From Pelagimonas varians (GTDB lineage Bacteria > Pseudomonadota > Alphaproteobacteria > Rhodobacterales > Rhodobacteraceae), in contig NZ_QKMF01000019.1 of assembly GCF_003208435.1 (NCBI RefSeq), positions 1 to 64,000 on the forward strand: 64,000 nt of DNA, read 5' to 3'. Under the pieces are notes generated by a model. It ran no database searches and was not told the DNA's origin. It saw only the letters and a program-made list of their open reading frames with translations. Of this stretch, positions 58,169-64,000 are shown in pieces (the stretch's first letter is position 1; each line of letters starts with the position of its first letter). The translations under genes and the position numbers were made by a program.

Positions 58169-58711
58169 ATGTCCCGCATTGATGAATCCAAAGATTTCAT
58201 CCCGGTTCGCATCGCTGTATTGACCGTCAGCGACACCCGGCAACTGTCCGAAGATCGGTCTGGTGATACTCTGGTCGGGCGGCTGGAGGCAGCCGGACAT
58301 GTTTTGGCGGATCGCACCATCGTGCAAGACGAGCGTGCCCTTATTTCGGAACAGTTGCGGATCTGGGTCGCAAATCCCGAAATCGATGTCATCATTTCAA
58401 CGGGCGGCACTGGCCTGACCGGGCGCGACGTCACCGTGGAAGCGCACCGCGATGTTTATGAAAAAGAAATCGAAGCCTTTGGCACCGTTTTCACCATCGT
58501 TTCGATGAAAAAGATCGGTACAAGTGCGGTTCAAAGTCGTGCCACCGGCGGCGTTGCGGGCGGCACATATTTGTTTGCTTTGCCGGGCAGTCCGGGTGCC
58601 TGCAAGGACGCTTGGGACGAAATCTTGCAGCTTCAGCTCGACTATCGGCACCGCCCTTGCAATTTTGTTGAGATTTTTCCGCGTCTCGATGAACATAAGC
58701 GACGGAAATAG
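58169..58711 (+). CDS. moaB: Molybdenum cofactor biosynthesis protein MoaB
   Basis: 180 residues with the MoaB/MogA fold: RIAVLTVSDTRQLSEDRSGD at the start, IISTGGTGLTGRDVTVEA (pterin-binding loop) mid-protein, and YLFALPGSPGACKDAWDEIL near the C-terminus. It is predicted to adenylylate molybdopterin or bind its precursor. AAGGAAAC lies upstream of the ATG. It sits 25 bases after the LysE gene and may share its transcript. Confidence 0.93.
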   Translation: MSRIDESKDFIPVRIAVLTVSDTRQLSEDRSGDTLVGRLEAAGHVLADRTIVQDERALISEQLRIWVANPEIDVIISTGGTGLTGRDVTVEAHRDVYEKEIEAFGTVFTIVSMKKIGTSAVQSRATGGVAGGTYLFALPGSPGACKDAWDEILQLQLDYRHRPCNFVEIFPRLDEHKRRK

Positions 58712-58795
58712 GTTTGATCTGCGTATAAGCTTGGCTGCTTGGAATTTGTCCACCAGCCACTACATGATTAGAAGACGTTCAAATAGGGGGGCGCG

Positions 58796-60253
58796 ATGCG
58801 TTTTTTACGCAAGAGCCTAACGGGCCTGTTCCTGATATCCTTGGCGTTGGGCATGTTGGCCTACGCAGGCATTATGGTGCGTGATGCCGTGCAGGCCCGG
58901 CTGGACGAAACACCTCGGTCGCGCCCTGCCAGCGAGCGGGTTTTTGCGGTCAATGTGGTGCCAGTTCAAATTGGCAATGTGATTCCGGAAATGTCGGCAT
59001 TTGGCGAAGTGCAAAGCCGCCGGACGCTTGAGCTTCGGGCCGCAGCGGGCGGTGCGCTTTTGGCGCTTGATCCCTTGTTTGTTGAAGGGGGGCGCGTTTC
59101 TGCCGGTCAACTTTTAGCGCGCGTCGATCCGGCCAATGCCCAATCGGCGCTGGACCGTGCCGAAAGCGATGTTTTGGATGCCGTCGCCGAGCAGCGCGAG
59201 GCAGACCGCGCCATTATTCTGGCCAGAGATGAGTTGAGTGCGGCAGAAGAGCAGGTTGCATTGCGTGAACAGGCTTTGCAGCGCCAAAAGGATTTGAAGG
59301 CGCGCAATGTCGGAACGTCGGCGGCGGTTGAAATAGCCGAGCTGGCGGTGTCTGCCGCGAAACAATCGGTCCTGACCCAACGCCGCGCTATTGCAATCGC
59401 AGAAGGCCGCATTGAACAGGCCGTAACACGGTTGCGGCGCTCTGAAATTGCCCGCGACGAAGCAATGCGCCGCTTGGCAGATACCGAAGTACGCGCTGAA
59501 TTTTCCGGAACGCTGTCTGATGTGGCCGTCGTGGCCGGACGTTTGGTGTCTGCCAATGAACGTTTGGCGCAATTGGTTGACCCGGACTCGCTTGAGGTGG
59601 CCTTTCGGGTGTCGACGCAGCAATACGCGCGGCTATTGGATGATGCAGGGCAACTGAAAGTTGCACCCGTCTCTGTCAGTTTGGACGTTTTTGGCACCAA
59701 CATTTCCACGACGGGTCAACTAAGCCGCGAGGGGGCTGCCGTTGGTGAAGGTCAAACAGGGCGTTTGCTGTTTGCGACGCTAGAGGCTCCGCGCGGGTTC
59801 AAGCCCGGTGACTTTGTCACCGTCAGTTTGAAAGAACCCGAATTGCAACGCGTGGCCCGTTTGCCCGCCACGGCCTTGAATGCCCAGTCCGAAGTCTTGG
59901 AAATTGGCGAAGACAACCGGTTAAATGCGCTTCAGGTCACGCTATTAAGACGTCAGGGCGATGATGTTCTTGTGCGCGCGCGCGGGCTTGATGGCAAAGA
60001 GATCGTCGCCGAACGCACGCCATTGTTGGGGGCTGGCATTCGGGTCAAACCGATCCGCGCTGATGGGAGCGAGGCGCCAGCAGCGCCCGAGTTGGTAGAA
60101 TTGACGGATGAGAGACGGCAGAAAATACGCGCCTTTGTCGAGGCAAACACGCGTATGCCGGCGGACGCAAAAACGCGGATTTTGGGACAATTGGATCAAC
60201 CGAAAGTGCCAGCGGCAGTTGTAGAACGCATCGAAGCACGGATGGGGGGCTAA
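58796..60253 (+). CDS. Efflux RND transporter periplasmic adaptor (membrane fusion) protein
   Basis: 485 residues. N-terminal membrane anchor (LTGLFLISLALGMLAYAGIM), lipoyl-like half domains flanking a helical hairpin of about 100 residues (AESDVLDAVAEQREADRAII through EQAVTRLRRSEIARDEAMRR), then beta-barrel domain (EFSGTLSDVAVVAGRLVSAN) and membrane-proximal domain. The C-terminus has an extra helical segment (RQKIRAFVEANTRMPADAKT). It bridges the inner-membrane pump encoded next to an outer-membrane channel not present here. GGGGGG precedes the ATG; three bases separate it from the permease gene. Confidence 0.88.
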   Translation: MRFLRKSLTGLFLISLALGMLAYAGIMVRDAVQARLDETPRSRPASERVFAVNVVPVQIGNVIPEMSAFGEVQSRRTLELRAAAGGALLALDPLFVEGGRVSAGQLLARVDPANAQSALDRAESDVLDAVAEQREADRAIILARDELSAAEEQVALREQALQRQKDLKARNVGTSAAVEIAELAVSAAKQSVLTQRRAIAIAEGRIEQAVTRLRRSEIARDEAMRRLADTEVRAEFSGTLSDVAVVAGRLVSANERLAQLVDPDSLEVAFRVSTQQYARLLDDAGQLKVAPVSVSLDVFGTNISTTGQLSREGAAVGEGQTGRLLFATLEAPRGFKPGDFVTVSLKEPELQRVARLPATALNAQSEVLEIGEDNRLNALQVTLLRRQGDDVLVRARGLDGKEIVAERTPLLGAGIRVKPIRADGSEAPAAPELVELTDERRQKIRAFVEANTRMPADAKTRILGQLDQPKVPAAVVERIEARMGG

Positions 60254-60256
60254 GGT

Positions 60257-63200
60257 ATGGCACGCGAGGTTCCCAAGTCCGCGCGCGGTCTTCTAAGCTA
60301 TTTCACCCGTCACCCTACGTTGGCCAACCTATTCCTTGTGATGCTTGTCGCGGCGGGGCTGATGGCCGGACCGAACATGCGGGCACAGTTTTTTCCGGAT
60401 GTTGTTTTGGACGACATCAGTGTGCGTGTCACATGGGAAGGGGCCGGTGCCGAAGACATAGACGCCGCGATTGTGCAGGTTCTGGAACCGGTCTTGCTGG
60501 CGGTTGAAGGGGTAGAAAGTTCGGGCGCGTCGTCTAGTGAAGGCCGCGCTGTAATCGGGTTAGAGTTTGAGCCTGACTGGGACATGTCGCGCGCCGCAGA
60601 TGACATTCAAACCGCTGTTGATACGGTATCGACCTTGCCCGACGGGGCGGAGGACCCCGTGGTCCGGCGCGGGGTTTGGCGCGACCGTGTGACTGATCTG
60701 GTTATCACAGGCCCGGTTGGTGTCGATCAACTGGCACGTTTCGCGGATGAACTGGTGGTGCGTTTGTTTGCCGAAGGGGTCACACGAACAACGATCCAAG
60801 GGCTTGCTGCGCCGCGAACCGTGGTCGAGGTCCCGTCTGCCAATCTGGTGGAATTCGGCGTCACAATGAGCGATATTTCAGACGCAATTGCCGCCGAAGT
60901 TAATACCTCTCCTGCGGGGGATGTCGGCACCGCCGGCGCACGGGTCCGAACTGGCGTCGAAAAACGCAGCGCTGATGATATTTCTGACATTGCTTTGCGG
61001 TCCAACCCTGACGGATCAAAGCTCACGATTGGAGATGTTGCGGTTATTCGGGTCGAAGGCCCTGACCGTGATCGAAGCTATTTTGTTGGCGACAATCCCG
61101 CAATTTCGATCCGCGTGGATCGATCCTCTCAAGGGGACGCAATTCGCATTCAGCACAGTGTTGAAGATGTCGCCCGAGAGTTTGAACAATCGTTGCCTGA
61201 CGGAGTCAGCGTGGACTTGATCCGCACCCGCGCCGAAGCAATCACCGACCGGCTGAACATTTTGCTGGAGAACGGTTTGACCGGCCTCATGCTTGTGGTG
61301 CTGCTGCTGTTCTTGTTTTTGAATGCACGGACTGCCCTTTGGGTTGCAGCAGGTATTCCAACTGCAATGCTGGCCGCAATTGCGTTGATGTATGTGGCGG
61401 GATTGACGATCAACATGATCTCTTTGTTCGCGTTGATTATTACCCTTGGTATTGTCGTGGATGACGCCATTGTTGTTGGAGAGCATGCCGACCATTTGGC
61501 GAAAAAGGGTTTGGATCCCTTTGTCGCCGCCGAAACGGCAGCCCAACGCATGTCTTTGCCTGTTGTGGCTGCAACCTTGACCACCGTTATCGCGTTTTTC
61601 GGGCTAACGGCCATTGGCGGCAGGTTCGGCAACTTAATTTCGGATATCCCGTACACTGTCATTGTAGTGTTGATCGCATCACTGATCGAATGTTTCCTAA
61701 TTTTGCCCAATCACATGGCGCACGCTCTTGCTCACAGTGCCAGCAAGCATTGGTATGATATCCCTTCCAGAGTGGTGAATGTCGGGTTTTGTTTTTTCCG
61801 TGACAAGCTTTTTCGCCCCTTTATGGGGGTGGTGATTTCTGCGCGCTATGTGGTGATTGCAGGGGTTATTTTGGCCTTGGCCACGCAGGTAACGCTTCTG
61901 ATAAGCGGTGATGTGCAGTGGCGGTTTTTTAACGCGCCGGAGCGGTCGTCGGTTACCGGCAATTTTGCGATGGCACCGGGGGCAACGCGTGCGGATTCGC
62001 TGGAACAGTTGAAACTGTTTCAACAGGCCACTGAAGAATTGGCGAAAGAATACGAAGACGAACATGGCACAAACCCTCTGGTTTATGTGCTTGCTGAATT
62101 GGGCGGCAACGCAGGGCGCGGCTTGTCCGGCGCGGATACCAAAGACGCCGACCAGTTGGGCGGTATTTCCATTGAGCTGATCGAAGCGGATGATCGCCCT
62201 TATTCCAGCTTTGCCTTTGTGGGTGATCTTCAAGAGCGTGTTCCGCGCCATCCCTTGGTTGAGACCCTGTCCTTTCGGGGGTGGCGATCTGGTCCGGGCG
62301 GAGACGCGCTGGATGTGCAATTTTACGGGGCCTCGTCCAGTGTCCTGAAATCTGCATCGGAAGACCTGAAAACTGCGGTTGCCCGATTCTCTGAGGTCTC
62401 TGCCGTTGAGGACAATCTGTCCTATGACAAAGAAGAGCTGATCTTGCAGCTGACGGCACAGGGGCGGGCGCTTGGCTTCGATATCGAAGGTTTGGGGCAT
62501 GTTCTGGGGGATCGTTTGGGCGGGATCGAGGCCGCCACCTATCCAGACGGGCCGCGCAGTGCTGAAATCCGGGTGGAACTACCAAAGGGAGAGCTGACAG
62601 CCGATTTCCTTGAGACGTCCCAGATGCGCACGCCAGACGGAGCCTATGTGCAACTTGCCGATATTGTCAGTGTCGAACGCCGCACGGGGTTTTCCACTGT
62701 ACGTCGTGAAAACGGTATTCGACTGATTTCAGTCACAGGCGACATTTCAGAAGATGATCCTGCCCGCGCCACCGAAATAATCAAACTGCTGGAAGAAGAG
62801 ATCTTGCCGGAAATCTCTGTCAACCGGCAGGTCGAATACAACTTGTCTGGACTTAGCGAGCAAGAAGGCGATTTTTTAAAGGATGCTGGCACGGGTTTGA
62901 CACTTGTACTTTTGGGGATTTATCTCGTTCTGGCTTGGGTTTTTGCAAGCTGGACAAGGCCCTTGGTGGTGATGGCCGTTATTCCCTTTGGGTTGATCGG
63001 CACGATTTACGGCCATGACTATTGGGGCGTGCCACTCAGCATGTTTACAGTTGTTGGCCTGCTGGGGATGACTGGCATTATCATCAACGATTCCATCGTG
63101 TTAGTGACGCAGATTGATGAATACGCTGCGGATCGCGGCCTTGTGCCATCGATCATTGACGGAACGGTGGATCGATTGCGGCCTGTCTTTTTGACCACAG

Positions 63201-63646
63201 CCACAACCGTGCTGGGTTTGGCCCCATTGTTGACGGAACGATCCGCGCAAGCACAGTTTTTGAAACCAACCGTGATCACTCTGGTCTATGGGTTGGGCTT
63301 TGGGATGTTCTTGGTTTTGCTGGTGATTCCAGCTCTGGTTGCCATCCAGCACGATGTCGCGCGGTATGTTGCGGCCTTTAAACGCGGGATCAAGTTCCGC
63401 GGCATGGCCATACGGGTTTGGTTGGCGCTGGCCTTTGCGGTGATGTTGGCTTGGTTGGGTGTCACTTTGGGGTACACCGCATGGTTCGGCCAATTGCCGG
63501 AGGTGCTGGCGCAGGGGCCAGTGGCACAGGTTGCCCCCAATTTTGCGGCCCTTGGCTTGTTCTTGGTCGGCGCAGGGGCGCTTGCCCTCGTGTTCTATAT
63601 CTTGGGGGGATTTGGATTGGGTATAAAGCGGATGATGCGGAGTTAA
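60257..63646 (+). CDS. RND family efflux permease (AcrB-type)
   Basis: 1129 residues, somewhat longer than AcrB. Twelve membrane helices and two large periplasmic domains are predicted. The proton-relay aspartates lie in LIITLGIVVDDAIVVGEHAD (helix 4), and helix 10 reads VGLLGMTGIIINDSIVLVTQ, with Asn-Asp rather than the AcrB Lys position, as in several roseobacter RND pumps. The C-terminus has two additional helices (about 1050-1120). Probably exports hydrophobic toxic compounds; the substrate is unknown. It ends one base before a convergent gene. Confidence 0.9.
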   Translation: MAREVPKSARGLLSYFTRHPTLANLFLVMLVAAGLMAGPNMRAQFFPDVVLDDISVRVTWEGAGAEDIDAAIVQVLEPVLLAVEGVESSGASSSEGRAVIGLEFEPDWDMSRAADDIQTAVDTVSTLPDGAEDPVVRRGVWRDRVTDLVITGPVGVDQLARFADELVVRLFAEGVTRTTIQGLAAPRTVVEVPSANLVEFGVTMSDISDAIAAEVNTSPAGDVGTAGARVRTGVEKRSADDISDIALRSNPDGSKLTIGDVAVIRVEGPDRDRSYFVGDNPAISIRVDRSSQGDAIRIQHSVEDVAREFEQSLPDGVSVDLIRTRAEAITDRLNILLENGLTGLMLVVLLLFLFLNARTALWVAAGIPTAMLAAIALMYVAGLTINMISLFALIITLGIVVDDAIVVGEHADHLAKKGLDPFVAAETAAQRMSLPVVAATLTTVIAFFGLTAIGGRFGNLISDIPYTVIVVLIASLIECFLILPNHMAHALAHSASKHWYDIPSRVVNVGFCFFRDKLFRPFMGVVISARYVVIAGVILALATQVTLLISGDVQWRFFNAPERSSVTGNFAMAPGATRADSLEQLKLFQQATEELAKEYEDEHGTNPLVYVLAELGGNAGRGLSGADTKDADQLGGISIELIEADDRPYSSFAFVGDLQERVPRHPLVETLSFRGWRSGPGGDALDVQFYGASSSVLKSASEDLKTAVARFSEVSAVEDNLSYDKEELILQLTAQGRALGFDIEGLGHVLGDRLGGIEAATYPDGPRSAEIRVELPKGELTADFLETSQMRTPDGAYVQLADIVSVERRTGFSTVRRENGIRLISVTGDISEDDPARATEIIKLLEEEILPEISVNRQVEYNLSGLSEQEGDFLKDAGTGLTLVLLGIYLVLAWVFASWTRPLVVMAVIPFGLIGTIYGHDYWGVPLSMFTVVGLLGMTGIIINDSIVLVTQIDEYAADRGLVPSIIDGTVDRLRPVFLTTATTVLGLAPLLTERSAQAQFLKPTVITLVYGLGFGMFLVLLVIPALVAIQHDVARYVAAFKRGIKFRGMAIRVWLALAFAVMLAWLGVTLGYTAWFGQLPEVLAQGPVAQVAPNFAALGLFLVGAGALALVFYILGGFGLGIKRMMRS

Positions 63647-63647
63647 G

Positions 63648-64000
63648 TCAGCCGTCGCAGCCGCGAATGTCTACAGGCATTTTGCCGCCTAAAACGGTGA
63701 TACGGACACGGGATCGGTCCAAGGCAAAGGCGTTCCCGTCCATATGGGCCATGCGTGCTTCTGCCAGCAATTGCCCGCCTTCCCACCATGTCCGCGGCTC
63801 CCCTACCCAAATCTGGGGGTTCGCGGTTTCGATAACGGTTTCTTCGCGGCCCGTCCCTTTCGGCATTTTAATTTGCGCGCGCAGCGATAGCCCGCCGTCT
63901 GCCGGGGAAACCACACAGGACACTTTCGAAACGCCAGCATCTTTTGCGTTATACGGTTCATCTGCCAAGGCGGCGGCAATTGCCGGATCGGGGCGTGTTT
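63648..64000 (-). CDS. Hypothetical protein, 5'-truncated by the window edge
   Basis: The open frame runs from the window edge to a stop at 63648, giving at least 117 residues (TRPDPAIAAALADEPYNAKD is the first part). Beta-rich sequence with one Cys in KVSCVVSP and one in IRGCDG, consistent with a small periplasmic or surface domain with a disulfide, but no family was recognised. It converges with the RND permease gene with a one-base gap. The true start lies outside this window. Confidence 0.6.
   Translation of the reverse strand, partial: TRPDPAIAAALADEPYNAKDAGVSKVSCVVSPADGGLSLRAQIKMPKGTGREETVIETANPQIWVGEPRTWWEGGQLLAEARMAHMDGNAFALDRSRVRITVLGGKMPVDIRGCDG

Overview
The window looks like chromosome of a marine alphaproteobacterium of the Rhodobacterales (Roseobacter group). 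The basis is protein style (PanB/PanC, AcnB, DUF2125, PyrB, H-type lectin and YaeQ all read as roseobacter-type), an F1-only atpHAGDC operon with the F0 genes elsewhere as is usual in alphaproteobacteria, and a moderate GC content (roughly mid-50s % by eye). The species assignment is inference; no rRNA or tRNA gene is visible.

Region 1 (1-8.4 kb) is a gene graveyard. It holds a frameshifted P4-type integrase remnant, a large RTX/FG-GAP/cadherin-like secreted protein gene broken by two frameshifts, and a decayed polyol locus in which fragments of a LacI regulator, a sorbitol/mannitol-type binding protein and mannitol 2-dehydrogenase can still be read across stops and frameshifts. Region 2 (8.4-12 kb) has small housekeeping or accessory genes: GFA-family, YaeQ, and a periplasmic parvulin coupled to a HupE/UreJ-like membrane protein. 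Region 3 (12-21 kb) is a LysR-controlled catabolic/transport operon: peptide-class ABC transporter (binding protein, two permeases, fused double ATPase), D-2-hydroxyacid dehydrogenase, DUF475/TerC-like membrane protein and RraA-like aldolase, with clear palindromic operators in the divergent promoter. Region 4 (21-32 kb): acnB with its own intrinsic terminator, a GMC oxidoreductase, an orphan peptide-class binding protein, panB-panC, an M20 deacylase and a DUF2125 protein. Region 5 (32-41.5 kb): ChaC, a MotA/ExbB-like channel paired with a MotB-like protein carrying about 700 residues of coiled coil before its OmpA domain, an M23 peptidase coupled to clpA, gloB and a methyltransferase. Region 6 (41.9-49 kb): atpHAGDC, then a convergent DEAD-box helicase, separated by two back-to-back terminators. 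Region 7 (49-64 kb): H-type lectin, small cytochrome c, prs, HCCA isomerase plus hydrolase, the pyrB-hyp-hyp-pyrC'-plsY chain, family 4 uracil-DNA glycosylase, LysE exporter, moaB, an RND efflux pair and the 3' part of one more gene.

The observations I rate highest are: (1) the pyrB/udg intergenic region, where a 19-bp inverted repeat presents a single-nucleotide-loop G-quadruplex motif in its loop on the pyrB strand, with a second G-quadruplex motif on the other strand and an alternative pairing between them; (2) the dihydroorotase-like protein encoded with pyrB, which has lost its HxH metal site and catalytic Asp and so is very probably a structural PyrC' subunit; (3) the channel plus giant coiled-coil PG-binding protein pair, an ion-driven motor-like module whose role I cannot name.
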